DNA of 64,000 bases from Polyporus tsugae (GCA_024305745.1 JAHRBS010000013.1:806001-870000); one strand, 5' to 3'; numbered from the stretch's first letter, positions 45,119-58,978 are shown. Notes: generated by a model not told the origin, from the sequence alone. Program-made: numbers and translations.

Positions 45119-48013
45119 GGTTGGGGAGCGTTATTCAAGGTGCAGGGTAAACGGAGGGGGCGACAAAACGCCGGACAGGTACCCTTTAGGCAGAGCTCTA
45201 AGGCGACGGAAGGGAGGAGGAAAGATAGATAGAGACGTGCACTCACCGTTTTGGCCTTAATGAACGTCCACCACCCACACGTTGCTTAGTATAATGCACA
45301 GGTGTCTGGTCCGGCGAACCCACCATTCCATTCATCGACGTCGAAAAGACGATGGCATCTGTCTGTGGATGCGGTACAAAGTACGTGCTTGGTCGAGCGC
45401 CGCCACCGGAGACGCCCTGCGAAAGCTTCTGAGCGACCGGGTGAGCAGATGCGCCACGATGGGCGACTGCAGGAAGTTGCTGAGAACCGAACAGTCCCTG
45501 AAAGAGGCATCGGCTTCCCGACAGTCAAGTATTCATCCAATGCGAAGACCTGCGCACCACGTATGTTCTTATATCCTCCTGCCCTTGCTCAGAGTGGAAT
45601 AGCATCGTGTATGTCTCCCAAATACTAACCCAGTAAGCGACCGAGAAAAGAAGGATATATCAGAGCACGGACACACCTAATTCTTTCTCGAACGGCTTTC
45701 ATTTGGTCTTCATATTAGGCTCCAGAGCCACATGGGCGCATCGGATGCCAGCTTTATGTAGCCGGGGTATTCGATTGATATCCATGGACCAACAAGGTTG
45801 TGTTAAGTCGGAATTGAAACGAAGAGGAAGCCTGGTGCAACGCAGGTGGAGAAGTAAAGAGGGCGGTGCAAGCTTGGAATGGAAGCTCAAACTTATCAGG
45901 CAAATGGTTTGACCCCTGCTTCGAGGTCAACTTGCATGGGAGATGGAGAGTTCGTCGCCTGTTTGAGGCTCTGTATACAATTCATTCTGTTGTCCAAGCG
46001 TAACTACGTGGCCGCACCCATCAGTTTATCGCGGCCTCAAGATATCCTGTTGGAAGGGACGTACGGCTGAATAGACAGATTCGGCCTGCACCACCCAACA
46101 AATGGTCAGAATAAGCCTACCAATCGCCGGCGAGGCCTAGACCAGTTCACAGTCCCCGCGAAGATTTCCGAATCCCCGCGGCGATCCCTGTACGCAGTGT
46201 CTGCCCCGACATCCTCCGAGTACGGCAGTCCCAGCACACCGTGCGGGGCCGCGTCTGGCCGCGTGCTCCAAAGCCCAGATCTGGTCTCGACTGCAGGATC
46301 TCGAGGGCCTGCCAAGTCCCGACGAATGACCTAAACATGCGAGCCGGCCAGATAAGCTTCGCAGGGGAAACTCACCGTCATGATCTCCCCCAGCTGCCCC
46401 GGATTGCTCCGACCCAGACCACGGAAGACATACGGGCTCATCGCAAGAGCCTATGGTACGGCGACCGCGGCGATTGCCTAGTGCTCGCCACTCTCACGAG
46501 GTTCCCGAGCGCAGCCCTTACGGCCGTCCCCTCCGCGGTTTGAAGCTTGCCCATATTGGACTGCATACCGGCAGGCGATCTCGGCCCCGGTCTCGCCAGC
46601 GTCGATGAGACCTCAGGCCTCAGGCCTCAGGGGGGAAATGGCCCATGCCCTTGGCGCGACAGTTCGGTAGGTTACGATCCCGCGAGAGATCGGGCCCAGG
46701 CGCCTTGCTCTGTGAACGTGGACGAGCATTCAACATGCGATGTGCGGGGAGAAGGACGTTGCTGGGCGCTCACGCTCACGCCATTCCCTCATTCCGTGCG
46801 CTGGGGCATACTCGCGGATCTTGACGACAGTCTAAGCTTCACTCAATCGGGTCAATGTCAATCCTATAATGTATGGAACACGGGCTTACTGATTGAATAT
46901 CAGAGATCATGGGGCGCGAGAGTCTGCCAGCGAACAGATTGCAAGGTGTTATGGACATCCACTCGTTTCGAGTTGGACTCTTCAACTACGACTCGTTGGA
47001 AAAGGAGACGCCTGCATCGGGTCGCGCGCTGCTAAAGTGAAAAGACTATCGCTGCATGGAATGCATGGAGGTTACGTACGCACGTAGTCACATTCTCTCC
47101 ATAAGGAAGTAGTATATTAGACAGCGAGTGACTTCACCGGGACCGGTGAACATCCATTCGGGGAATATCTGGGCCAATCCCAGTGTGATATTGGAAGGCA
47201 AGTAATGAGGTTATTTGCATTTGTGACACGATAGACGTCAACGATCAAGATCGGCTACTATAGACGGCGCAATAACCGTGAGGGAGTCAAGGGATGGGGC
47301 GAATCAAGGCCACGGGTACTCAAGTACTCATGAGCTAGCCTTCACCTATGCGGAAGTGAATAAGTAGCCGTCCAATGTCATCACTTTCGGGGACCACTGG
47401 ACAGCTCACCTTCATAGCAGAACCTGTAGGACGAGCCATATGAGGCCAAACACTCCCAGTGTCTCAAGGTTTATCCTACACGGAGGATGCCTTCCATTCA
47501 AAACAAAACTCAACTGTATCTACTCACCTATCGCGAAACAAAAACCAGCATCCATACACCCTCCTGTGCGACGTGACGGCAACAAATATATTAGAGATGT
47601 ACCTAAGACAGAAAATTTCCCGATAGAGTTGTCCTGAACCCCCGGCCCGTCTTCTCCACGTTGGAGGTCGAGAGAAGAAGACATAAGGGCGCTGAGACGT
47701 CCGAGTTGATCTTGACGCGGCTTGACACTCGAACAACCGCGTAGAGCATTGCAGTTATGAGCAACATGGGGAAAAGCGTAGCCGCGTCGCCGCACGAAGA
47801 AGAGTTGAGGGAACGCTGCAGTCGAGACTATATGCGCGGAGCGTGTGAAGTTTAGGGCAGGGCGCCGCCCTTGACTTCGGCCCCGGCGCCATTGTGCCAG
47901 AGGCTAGAGCCCGCTTGCTCAGTCTTGCTGGCTTATCCTCTCCTCTGTGCTTTAGGCAACCTATGTCGGTCTCCCTTGTCTTCGTATCATTATTTCGTGC
48001 TGTATCTTGATCA
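45119..48013. other. Long intergenic region, no gene seen
   Basis: 2.9 kb between the divergent Tag1-like and WDR7-like genes. It includes a threefold 7-bp repeat CCTCAGG at about 46613-46633 and GC-rich open frames at 46100-46550 on both strands that match nothing recognised and may be transposon debris. Confidence 0.35.
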
Positions 48014-51000
48014 ATGTCTTCGAAGCCGGAGTCCTCTCTTACTGTCCCGGTCACTTTCTCGAACATCCCAACACATGCGAACCAGAGAACGCAGAAGGGA
48101 CCTGTTGACTTGGTTCAGGAAAGTTTCACATCTGCTTCACTGTCATGTGTAATGTATTGGGACTCTCGCAACCCCATTGCACCCTCTGGAAGCAAACCCG
48201 ACTCCATACCAGCTGAAGGTCTTGCCTTGGGTTGTAGAGATGGCTCGGTCTTCGTCTTGCGGTCGACTGAACAGCCAGGTGCCGCCGTGCCCTCTGTCTC
48301 CATCCCCTCCGAGCCTGTATCGTCGCCCACTGGCACACGACGCTATCTCGGCCTCGGTCGTCCCACCTCGCGCTCCGCCTCCCCGTCGTCCACCAAGTCT
48401 TCCTTATCTCCTTTCCACGTCACCCGCTCTCGCATTGTCTCCGCCGTCTCCAACGAGCAAGTCGAAGCCCCCAAGAACTACGTCGACTTCGACGAGGAGC
48501 AAGAGAAGCTCAGAGGGTTGCTCAAAGGCAAGGGCCACGGCGACAGGCGCCCCTCCACTTCTAGACCTCGTGTCGAGAAGGAGTCTGTCCTCGAGAAAAC
48601 TGTTCAAAGCACCTCCAATCCGGGGAGCAGTCTTCGCAAAGATGATACCCTGAGTTATCTCTCGAACGCCCTCTCACCCACTGCCTCGACGCTGTCCTTG
48701 TCACTCTCTAGTCCTCCTTCGCCAACCCTGCCAGCCCCATCTCCGGAACCCAGTTCCCCTACTTCTCTCAGCCTTCGCTGTCATATTTTCCCTCCATATT
48801 CTGGATCAGGGCATGCGATATCGTCTCTGAAACTACACGAAAGCGGCCGATACATTTCGTGCCTGAATACAAGTGGGTGAGCCTTCGTCTTACTCTCATC
48901 CTTCGCCGTGGTTGCTGATAGCCATGTCAGTGGACTTTCTGTCCATTCAACGCTGGACGGTGCTTGTGTAGCTTCAACCACGATCGAAGCTCGATTCAAG
49001 TCGACGGCGCTTGGCGGGAAGGTTCAGCTCGTCCACGCGATGCTTTGGGTTTGGAAGGCATTGCTTGTAGCTGCATCCGCAGAGGTGCGCCGGCTAGCCT
49101 CTGGTATGATTATTCTGCTGATTTTCCGGACTTCCATGTACATAAAACATAGTCAATTATCCTCTTTGCTTGTGCTTCTCCCGATGAGTTCTATCCTGCC
49201 GGTCAACTCAACGACCCTGGTGCCGGAGACTCGGACAATTATTCGCTGCTCGTCGCGTATGAACTGTCTCTAGGAGGGGAGACTCAAAGCGGGGAGACTA
49301 AGCTCAATTACCTCGCGGATTGGACGATAGACGGTCCCGTTAACTCGATAGGCTTGCGTGCAGAAGACGATCGTGAGTTCCATCTTGACTGAGATTGGAA
49401 CCAACTTACCAACGGGATATGTAGATTCGTTGACGCTCTTTCATACTAACTCCTCGGGCCATCTCATCTCGCGCTCTGTTCGCATCAACGACCCTCTTCC
49501 CGCGCCCCCAACCCTCCCGGAATCACATTCTTCTTCACATTTACCCCTCCCTAATCCATTCAAGGTCCTCAAGTCCCTGTCTACAGACCACATCCCAGAC
49601 ACCGAGAAAGATAATGATAATGTAATCGAGCGCATACAGTTAGCGGACGAGATCGACCATGGCGAGATCGGCCTGTCCGCTCCAGTGCTCGGCTTGCGAG
49701 CCGGTGCCGGCGGAGAGGACGTTCGGCTCTGCGCTTGGTCCTCCAACGAGCTGCGGGTGCGTCGTTTCACCCGCCACCCTCTCCCGTCTGCTAATAACCT
49801 TTCCAGGTGCTCAGCTGGTCCAAGGCGGGACTCGAGCATTCGCCAGTAGCCTCGATCGCCGACGTCCAAGACATACGATGGACAGATCACGACTTGTTCT
49901 CCGTGCTTTTCCTGGTGCGTCCCCCCACGGTGAACCCCGAAAGTTAAGTTTAGGTCCGAGGATCCGCATTACAGGACCGAACCGAGATCCACCGCGTTAT
50001 CTTCACGCCTGAGAACGACCAAGGCCATCGCCTCGCGTGCGTCATCCACACGCGGTCTCTAGGTCAACCTAATTACTGAATTGCTCTTCCTCCCACAGAG
50101 CGCGGAAGATCCTAACCGCGCCGTTGACGCCGGGTGACGCCGCTGCACTCACACCCCGGGGCACCGTCTCTACCCACGTCAAGCATGGGACCCGGAGGGT
50201 ACACTTCAGGGCGCACGACGCTTCCGCGGATGACCCGAAACTGCAGACGCGGACGCTGTGGAAGGGCCGACCTGAGCGTTCTCCGTCGTCCAGCGCGCCT
50301 GTGGACGTGGAGCGCCGAATCACCGCCATGCTGCCGCTCGAGCTCGAACTCGTGGTAGTAGGTTTCTGTAAGTCTCTGCTTTGATATTGCTGCGATACGT
50401 GTGCGTTGTGAACAGGTAACTCATGTCCATGCGACAACTCACGTCCCAGCCGACGGACGCGTTTGCCGCTCGTCGCTGCTCGATTTGGCGCGAGGCACGT
50501 TGACAAGCGACGCAGTGCTGATGTCGGACATGCCGCTTCCGTCGCGTATTATCGCCATGGACTCCGTGGAGAATCGGCGCACCGGCGAACGCCTCCTGGT
50601 TGGCGGAGCGGAGGACGGGACACTCGGGATTTGGTCGCTTGCGTGAGCGTGGTCCCGCTAAATGTTATGTTCCCCGCTGATCGCTGACGGACGTGGATCT
50701 GCCCCTGCTTTTGTACGACAGCACGCTCAAGCTGCTCGCGCGGTGGACGGTTTTCATCAGTCCGCTCGCCCACGTGGTTTCGCTGCATGACGAGAAGGTT
50801 GGGAGATTGTGCGGCTGCGTGCTCTGCATCTCGCAAGACGGGACGATCGCTGTCATTGCGCTTGACGGGTACCAGTTGTATGTGACGTTCATCTCGCCTT
50901 GTCGAGCATCGCTGATGTCCGGAGCAGTGTGTATCTGGTCCCCGCTTCTGCAGCGCCTCTACAGCGGGTATGTCTCAGAGAAGACAACTTGATGTTGGTG

Positions 51001-53179
51001 TATGGGGATGGTCGCGCGAGATTATGGAACACGCGTTCGAGAGAGTTCTGGAGGTCGATGAGTACAGAAAAGGCGGAAGAAATGATGCAAGAAGGGGAAT
51101 GGTTGCATTGGTATGGGTGGCATACTCGACTAAATGACTAACCACTGACGTCGTCTAGGGCTCTGTTGAACCCTTCGGAAAGAAGAGACGTCCTTGGTAC
51201 GCCTTCACTGTATGATTCTCCGGATGCGGGTGAGCTCTTGGTCTGCGAATGAGGTATAGAAACGATCATTTACGCGCTTCTTTAGCATCTACTCTCTTCA
51301 TCGACATTTCTACACTGCTGCGTCAGTTCTCTTCGAGTGCTGCGCTGACCAGCACGAACGGACCCTTGACTACAAAAGCCCGGCTGGAACATGCGCGTGC
51401 CCTGCTTTCACTGCTGCTGACATTCGGTGTTAGCGAAGGCATCGACAATATCTGCAGAGAAGGTCTAGGACTCTTAGTTGCGCCACAATCCGTGACCGTC
51501 AACTTTGCGGGTGCGAACAGTCTATCTTTACTCCCTCAGCCCTCACCTGCAAGCTGCTGGGCCATATCCCCCGACGTTTCTGCTGATAGAGCCTTGGCTA
51601 TCATCTCGATATTGCAGTTCTTCATGCAGTTTGAAGGTCTGTTATTGATCCCCACCTGCATTACTAATCACTCATGTTTCTTAGATCTCGTTCAGGATGC
51701 CAGTACTGTCATGGCGTTCTACGGAACATCAGTGGGGCAACTGGTCACTGACTCATATCAGGCGCCGAGTCTACCACGCCTTGGCCGGCACCTCCTGCAA
51801 GCCTCGTGTACGTTGCCGAACACTCCTACGCTAACAGCTCGTTGAAACGTGTACCACAGCCGCGGAGGAACGACAAGCCGCGCGACTGCTGTTCGATGCT
51901 GGCGTGGCGCGCTTGTCTGACCTGGAGACAACGGCCATCGTCGAAGAGTGGCAGCAACATCGTCCGTATTGTTCCTGGTCGCCTATTTCTCCTCGTTTCT
52001 CACTTCAGATATAGTTCCAGCTCTCCAAATTGAGAAGCACCGAGACTCCATCCAGAGTGCCTTGGCGCTATGTGTGTGTGGCTTTATTGCGGTCGAGAAG
52101 TACAGTCTATTACCCACGAGGTAGGCGCGTATGATGACGTCCTGTGTGTCTGGATCCTGACCTGTGCCTAGTACTCTTACCGACATTGCGAAGTCGATCG
52201 CTGGATACCTGCACGACGAGACGTCCCCGCATCGGTCCCTAGCTATTGATCTCTGCTCGCGCGGGTTCCAAGTGTGGCAACAGTATGTCGATGCCGTCGA
52301 GATGCTCCGTGCGCTCTTCACTCTTGCGACAACGACCAAGAAGGAAGCGATTGCCGTCCCCAACATCGGTGTCCAGGCCCGCTCGGCGGTTCTCCAGATC
52401 GCGGCGAGCAACACGCCACTGTTCATCACGACGCTGGCCATCGACATCCTCCACCCACGCAGCGTGCAGCATCGCAAGTCTGTCATGCAACTCGTTATCT
52501 TCATCATCCGTAAGAAGCCGCTTGTATTGTACAGCAATCTCCCCCGCCTGGTGGAGGCGATTGTCAAGTCGTTGGACCCCAACTCGAATGCGACCCGGGA
52601 AGCCGTATTGGACTCCGCGACGGAAATCCTTAGTCACATAGTCCAGACGTGCGTTCTATACACAACGAGGAGATGCGTTGAACTTACTTTTTACCTATGA
52701 ACAGCTTCCCCACGGTCGACTTCCACATGGGTACCCAACGGTTAGCAGTCGGGACCAGCGAGGGGGCGGTAGTGATGTACGACCTCAAGACTGCCACGCG
52801 CCTCTACGTTCTTGAAAGACACAAGAAACGCACGACTGCGTGCAGTTTCTCGCCTGACGGGCGTCGCCTCGTGACGATGTCGTTGGAGGAATCGGATGTA
52901 CTGGTCTGGAAAGTCGGTTCTAGCTTCACCAGCTTCTTCATGCCTGGAGTTCCTCCCCGTCAAGGGCACAGCGGGTCCGAGCCGTTCAAGACGCTTAACT
53001 TCAACATAGGAGCCGCCGGTGCGTGCTAAGTCAAGCAAGGTGTTGATTCTAGGCTGATTGTGACCATGACAGCACACATGAGCTTGGAGGATACTCTAAC
53101 GGACGTGCGATTCGAGTGGGCAGGAGAACGAAGCGTAAAGCTCATGATCAAGGACAGTACCTTGACCTTCAGTACATGA
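48014..53179 (+). CDS. WDR7/Rabconnectin-3-beta-like WD40 protein
   Basis: The first exon (48014 to about 48876) starts MSSKPESSLTVPVTFSN and contains a WD-type strand (EGLALGCRDGSVFVLRS) followed by a long Ser/Pro-rich insert. Further exons give beta-propeller pieces: RLLVGGAEDGTLGIWSL (about 50600) and LMLVYGDGRARLWNTRSREF (about 51000). The C-terminal half is helical (SRGFQVWQQYVDAVEMLRAL, VQARSAVLQIAASN), followed by two closing WD repeats (LAVGTSEGAVVMYDL, TTACSFSPDGRRLVTM) and the stop after LMIKDSTLTFST. This order of propeller, helical solenoid and propeller is that of WDR7, the beta subunit of Rabconnectin-3/RAVE-like complexes that act in V-ATPase assembly. Exon limits between 48.9 and 52.1 kb are only partly resolved. 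Confidence 0.8.
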
Positions 53180-54534
53180 TGATGTTGCGCGGCGGAGGCG
53201 TAGGACACATGCTATGACAATTCGGGCCCGCCCATCATCCATCGTACTCGTGCGTTGCTCGTGCGTTCTGACGTGTGGGCCAGGGACCATCGCGGCTTCA
53301 ACGTGGATCCCGCGCGCGAACCATTGGTTAGGCTCAATGTCGTCTTTCAGGGACGCGGCGAATACACGCGAGGCATGCCTCGTTTCGGGGCGCGAAACAT
53401 AAGTCGAGATGAAACATGGAGCATGTACGCAAGGCGGTCCAGGCGAGTAGTTCCGTTATGGTTAATCGGAACCTCCACATGCTCAGCCATTCAATCGCGC
53501 ATCTCAGATCTCGCCGAGAAGGGACCAAGAGCCGCCCTATGCCCTCGAGAAATCTCAGGAAATCTCACGCGCCGTGTTCCGGAAGAACGGGGAAGGAGAC
53601 TGTGCCAGCCAGCGAGCGCGGCTCGGATGCAGACGCGTTTCCTTGTCTACAGCGTTGAGGAGTCGAACCGCTTAACGCGTCCGTCCTGCTGCCCTCACGC
53701 TTCGGTCCGTCATCGTTCTGACCCGCCCTTAAGCGTACGTGCCGATGTTTGTCCAAAAATCATCTCCGCCCTGCGGACGTCTCGGCATTCCCAGGCGTCG
53801 AGAACATATCCAATTGACTGGCCAATAATAGCTCGCCCGCGGGGTACTGCGCTTGAGGCCACTCGTTACAGTCAAGATCATTGCAAACCTTGGCCTGGTG
53901 TGATCTTGACAGACCTCCGCCATTCAGAACATTCCAAGCCCCTCGGTGCAACTCACCGAGTTTCTCCGGCCCTATCCGCTCCTGGCGTCCATATGGCCGT
54001 GGCAATCTACGCTCCCGCACATCCTCTATGACGATACCACAGTCAAACGTGAAGGTTGGTATCTCGAGGCTAACTGAGGGATCTCAGATCCTTGCCTCAT
54101 CCGGAAATGCCCGTACATATCCTGCGGTGAGTGGGAAATTCATTCATTTTGCTAAATACGAGTTTCACTCACCGCGCAGGCATGACACTGCTAAAGGAGG
54201 ATGTCGACGTTTGTGTCGACCACGGCCACGTCAAGGGGGCTACTGCGGAGTTTGGTAGGATGTGGCCCAGCGGCTGGAGACTGCACAGACGATCTCGCAA
54301 GTCCTCGGTCGCCGAGAAGCCGTACACACGAACGTGAGATGTAACGCGTTCTTCGGACTCGCGAGACGGGTGCACAAGCGGACAGCTCGGAAGCGTGCTG
54401 GGATACATATATCGAGTGCGTCTTGGTGTAGCAAAACCCGGACCCCCAGGTCGTTCCTGGAGAACGCAGTGTATCATCACCAGTATACCCCTTAATTATT
54501 GCGCCACCCCGTTCTCGCCATCCTGCTCCACGCT
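53180..54534. other. Intergenic, no gene seen
   Basis: About 1.35 kb. No frame could be supported. ACATATATCGAG near 54403 could serve as the TATA element of the kinase that follows. Confidence 0.4.
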
Positions 54535-55920
54535 ATGTCGACCGCCGCCGCCGCCGCCATGCCCGACCTTACAGGGTGCACCGTAGATGGGCGCTTTCGC
54601 CTCACTCGCATGTTGGGATCTGGTACCTACGGCGTCGTTTACGAAGCCATCGACACTCGTGCCTCCGCTTCTGGCGCCCCTGCCTCCCGCGCGATCAAGA
54701 TCACCCGGAAAGCAGATCGGAAGAAGCACGAACTCGCCGCCGCCCGCCGGGAAATCGGCCTCCACGGCCTCGTCTCCAACCACCCCAACGTCGTCACGGT
54801 TCACGATGCATACGAAGACGACAACTACTTCTACCTCGTCATGGACTTCTGCAAAGGAGGCGATCTCTTCGAACCGATCTGCCGGCAGGTGTACGTCGGC
54901 AACGATGCCCTGGTCCGGAGGGCGTTCCTTTCCCTCATCGACGCTGTCGAGGCCTGCCATAGCCTCCGGATATACCATCGCGATCTCAAGCCCGAAAACA
55001 TCCTAGTCAGCGACGACCGCTCCCAGGTTTATCTCGCGGACTTTGGTCTAGCGACCAACCAACCTATCGTTCAGGAGTTCTATTGCGGCACCGCGGCCTA
55101 CATGAGTCCTGGTGAGCAATCTATCATAGGAAACGTCGCATTGGATACGAAGCTCATGTTTTTCACAGAATGCATCGGACATTTGTCGGGTTTCCGACCA
55201 TACTATACCGGATTCAGCGACATCTGGTCCCTCGGCGTCATCCTAGTCAACATGATTAGCGGACGCAACCCATGGGAGAAGGCGACGCTCACCGATCCCT
55301 GCTTCGTCCAGTACGTGGAGAACCCCGACTTCCTGTACGACGCACTCTCCATCTCCGAGGGCGTCAACGACATCCTCCGGCACATATTCCTCCTCAACCC
55401 CCTCGCGCGGCTGTCCCTCCAACAGCTCCGCATCGCCATCCTCCGGTTAGACACCTTCTTCCGACACGAGGATGAGCTCTCCGTCGTCGAGTCGTACGCC
55501 CGCGCGCCAGCACCAACATTCGGCGAGGAGCGAGCTCCCGCCGCACCCTCCCGGCCCGTCAGCGCCAGCCGCCCATCGAACGCGGTCTCGCCACAGTCGC
55601 GTAGCGATTTGTCCCGACCACCCGTTCGCCCGACAGCCGAGCAGCGTCCTCCGGGTCTTTCGTGCCTACCTTCGTTGGGGGGCGAGGGGCACTCCACTGG
55701 CTCGCAGTCCACTGTCGAGTCCACCGGGTCCGTCGCGTCAACACAGGAGAGCAGCATGGTCGTTACTCCAGAAAACTCCACGGTTGGGGTTGTGCTCCCG
55801 GGGGAGAAGGAGGCCATCGCGGCCGAGGACAGGATACGACTAGTAGAAGATACCAAGGTGCCCGTCGCGGAGTTTCTGTTTCCGCGGTTGGACCTGAACG
55901 TTCGGCATGACAACCCATGA
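54535..55920 (+). CDS. Ser/Thr protein kinase, Ran1/Sks1-like
   Basis: Two exons (54535-55111 and 55169-55920) around a 57-nt intron that would keep the frame if retained. The start chosen is MSTAAAAAMPDLTG. The kinase domain fills residues about 15-300: Gly loop LGSGTYGVVYEA, VAIK-type Lys in RAIKITRK, catalytic loop YHRDLKPENIL, DFG in LADFGLAT, and APE-region replaced by SPE after splicing (TAAYMSPE). FSDIWSLGVILVNMISG and NPWEKA are typical of the Ran1/Pat1 and Sks1/Vhs1 group of fungal kinases, which regulate nutrient response or meiosis. The tail is Ser/Pro-rich and carries SSMVVTPENSTVGVV, a motif shared with the second kinase downstream. The role beyond kinase activity is inferred. 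Confidence 0.88.
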   Translation: MSTAAAAAMPDLTGCTVDGRFRLTRMLGSGTYGVVYEAIDTRASASGAPASRAIKITRKADRKKHELAAARREIGLHGLVSNHPNVVTVHDAYEDDNYFYLVMDFCKGGDLFEPICRQVYVGNDALVRRAFLSLIDAVEACHSLRIYHRDLKPENILVSDDRSQVYLADFGLATNQPIVQEFYCGTAAYMSPGEQSIIGNVALDTKLMFFTECIGHLSGFRPYYTGFSDIWSLGVILVNMISGRNPWEKATLTDPCFVQYVENPDFLYDALSISEGVNDILRHIFLLNPLARLSLQQLRIAILRLDTFFRHEDELSVVESYARAPAPTFGEERAPAAPSRPVSASRPSNAVSPQSRSDLSRPPVRPTAEQRPPGLSCLPSLGGEGHSTGSQSTVESTGSVASTQESSMVVTPENSTVGVVLPGEKEAIAAEDRIRLVEDTKVPVAEFLFPRLDLNVRHDNP

Positions 55921-58859
55921 CATGACTCTCGATATTATGACGTGAACGAGGACTATTAGAAGCAACGCCGATCTGTATGATGTAAATAGTAGCAGCGCTG
56001 TGCGTGTGTACATAGTTAGTTATCTTTGGTTTGGCTTCTCTGGGACATTGTTGTTTAACGTTTAACTAGCGTAGACATGTACGATTTGGGTTCAATGAAG
56101 CTTGCTTCGAGTTTGGGTGCCGAATATTCTATGCCAGCAACAATGGAGCGCTGTCCGCGATCGGAATCAGAACTGCCGAGCGCAGCACACTGCACCCCCT
56201 CCCTACTTAAGCCACCCTCGCTTCGCCACCCTCAACCAGTCCATGCGCATCGCTGGCCGCTCCACTGGCCGACGCCGCTCAGCGCATTGTATTGTATTAC
56301 TAGAGCCTTCCGCCCACGCTGCCGTACGTACGGTACCTCTTCCGAGTCCGTCCTATGACGTATTAACTGCGAAGGGCCCGGGTATTGGCCGGCCTATCCA
56401 TTCAAGATTTGAGCCATGGATTTCCAGAAAATAAACCCCAGGGTGAACGGTGGTGAATATGTCCCATAGTAGCTTTGCAACTACGAGTCGCCGAGTGCAA
56501 CTAAGGGCCGCCGCCGGGTGCCAAGCGCTGACCGGGATCCTCACCTAAATATGGTAACCTAGACGCGCAAGGGCTGCGACGTGGCAGGCCCGGGCCACCT
56601 CAGAGTCAGCCAAGTTACTTGTCGACAACCGCCATCGCCTCTCGTATCTACTAATGATTGTCTCTCATGTCTCGAAGTTCAGAACGTTTAAGACTTGCGT
56701 TGTTGACTCGTGTCTAGCCCTCCAATGTCGACGCTTCTACGACTTGCCAGCCGCTTCAAACTCAGTATGTTCTTGAAGACTCGGATGTCCTCGACCATTG
56801 GCCGGGTATGATCGTCAGGAAGAGTAGGACTCAAATGCGTCGGGAAAGAGCCCCCAAATCGATGAACATCCTTTCTGGGCTTCCTCTTCCAACACGTACG
56901 TATCGATGCAATCTTGAGTGTCTTAATATGAACGAGGAGTCCGGGAGACTGATTGACCACATGCAGGTTTCAAAGTCAACCAGCCCGGACTAGGCGTCAA
57001 CGAGCGGTGTCGGCTCTGGCCAATTTAGAGACTTGAACTCATTCCCGCGTCTCATCCGTCTAAACGGACCATTTCAGCGCTGGAGAGAGTGCCCCAACTC
57101 TCGGCTGTCACGCCCATCCAGCCGTCCGCGGGATTACTGGCACGGCATGAATCGATAGCTGGTTCGTCGCTTCTGAGCTCAGGCTCCTAGCCATATTGGT
57201 GGCTCGTTCTGATAGCGACAAATGCACTTGGACAGTTGTCGAGAGTCCGCGACGAGCTTTTCCGGCTCATCCCTATCTCACCAATTAGCTTGTCGTGCGT
57301 ATCCTCTGGCACAACCTGGACCCTCTTCCCTTTCCCTACCCTCTTTTCTGCATTTGTGAAGGTGGAGGGAACACGAGAGGGGTAGTCAACGATCTTCCTC
57401 TGCTTATCTTCCACGATGCGTTTGTAAGTAAAATTTTCCTCCATATGACATGATCTGTGGTGCACGATACATATACGGACGCTAACGGCCTAGTGACAGA
57501 GCGCATGGACATGCGTACCTTGTACGTGTGGACTTCCGAAAGGAGCATGCCTTACGGGAGCAAGGTCCCCTACCTGGGGAGTTCCTCTCCACTCATTTCT
57601 CAAAACACCAACACATATGGTTTGCCTCAGGACCAAGTCTAGCTGGAATGGAAGGACTGCGCCGGCTATCCACTCTTCACCGCAGGATCCGCACCGCGCG
57701 ACCTCATTTTCAAGCCCCCTCGTATTTCTGTCTTTCGGACTCCTCGATGGCTCAGGTCTCCTGCATCGCGACTAAGACGCGCGCCATACCTTGAAGGTCT
57801 CGGCGAAAACACCCCCGAATCAGCGCAGTTTCCGACCTCCCGTGGATTTGGCGGATTTTCCGCCCGCCCGCTTACTCACGGTCGATCCAGTGAAGGTTTA
57901 CCATCCGTGACAGGCTTGTCTGACACATGAGGTCCGTCTTGCTTGTTTGGCTAAGGATTCGGCGACCTCTCAAGCTTTGCACCTCCACTTTCGCGGCCAC
58001 GCATCGTGCGCCGCCTCTGCGATCTTACTGCGTCATCCGCTCTCCCCGTGCTCTATGATCCATGGGGATGTATATGGCCTTTTTATTCGCATCAGAACCT
58101 CCCCTGCACTTGAGAAGCATAGCCGTCGAGTCCTTCATGTCCTTGCAGGAGCAGCTCGCTACAAGCAAGTTTCGATACCCTTGGGCCCGCGATTATGGCA
58201 AGTCGGCTCGGACGGCTCCGGCTGATGCGGCCCGGTCTTGCCGAAACTATCAGCGACTCTCGATGTGCGCGGCCACTCTTCAAGCAGGGTGTCCGTCTCC
58301 TTGAACCGACCTTGGGGATATAGCTGCGTTGTCGAAGAGGTGGACGCGCGGAGCGAGGTCCTCCTTCAAGTTTTCCGACCTCAGCCTTCCGGAACTCGAT
58401 TACAAGCTATATATATATAAGCTTCGAAACTTCAAGATACTACCTCGCCTCCGCACGGACGACCTGAGGCCTTCTGTGTGCCTGCCACACGTCTGTTGCA
58501 ATTCAGCCTGACGCGGGGCGGGGAGACTGGCCCCGCTGTGTCTCGGGCTTGGCTGGAGTGCCAGATGGGGAACCGTTTCAAAGTCAAGAGTGACGTCTCC
58601 AAGAGAACGCACCACAAACCCTGTCCTCCCTGGTCGGTTCTGAAGTTTTGCGGGTCCGGTTGGTCGCGATCCGTGGAGGCCTTCGTTAACCGACAGATTT
58701 ACCTTCGCCAGTGGGACTGGTTCGCGCTCTTTGTGTATTCTCTCTGGGCCCGATCACAATTCGGGCGCGTCGCATTCGGAATGCACTCTCGGGTATGGTC
58801 TTAGCGGGATGTCGATCGCGGTTGATACCACTGGAGAGACACGTCGTGGAGCGAGGGTC
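55921..58859. other. Long intergenic region between paralogous kinases
   Basis: 2.9 kb without an assembled gene. The GC-rich sense-like frame at 58062-58304 (MAFLFASEPPLHLRSIAVES-type) has no family match or supporting splice sites. Mobile-element remnants are possible but not shown. Confidence 0.35.
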
Positions 58860-58880
58860 TCCCTGAGGTATAAAAGGGGT
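58860..58880 (+). promoter_or_regulatory. TATA box of the second kinase
   Basis: GAGGTATAAAAGGGG lies about 110 bp upstream of the ATG at 58979. Confidence 0.5.
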
Positions 58881-58978
58881 GCGATTTTCGACGTAAGTCC
58901 CCCACCTACCACCCGCCGTCCCTCGTTAATTCAACATCCCTAAACACCATTCATCACAGTGCAGTACCATTCGTTATA

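Noticed and set aside
45282..47035. GC-rich open frames upstream of the WDR7-like gene
   Set aside because: Several overlapping frames on both strands, none with motifs, splice-supported extension or a plausible start context.
53645..53665. tRNA-like B box (GGTTCGACTCC on the minus strand)
   Set aside because: Flanking bases do not pair as a T stem and no A box lies at the right distance.
58062..58304. 80-codon plus-strand frame between the kinases
   Set aside because: Readable but without family match, promoter or splice support. Kept only as intergenic comment.
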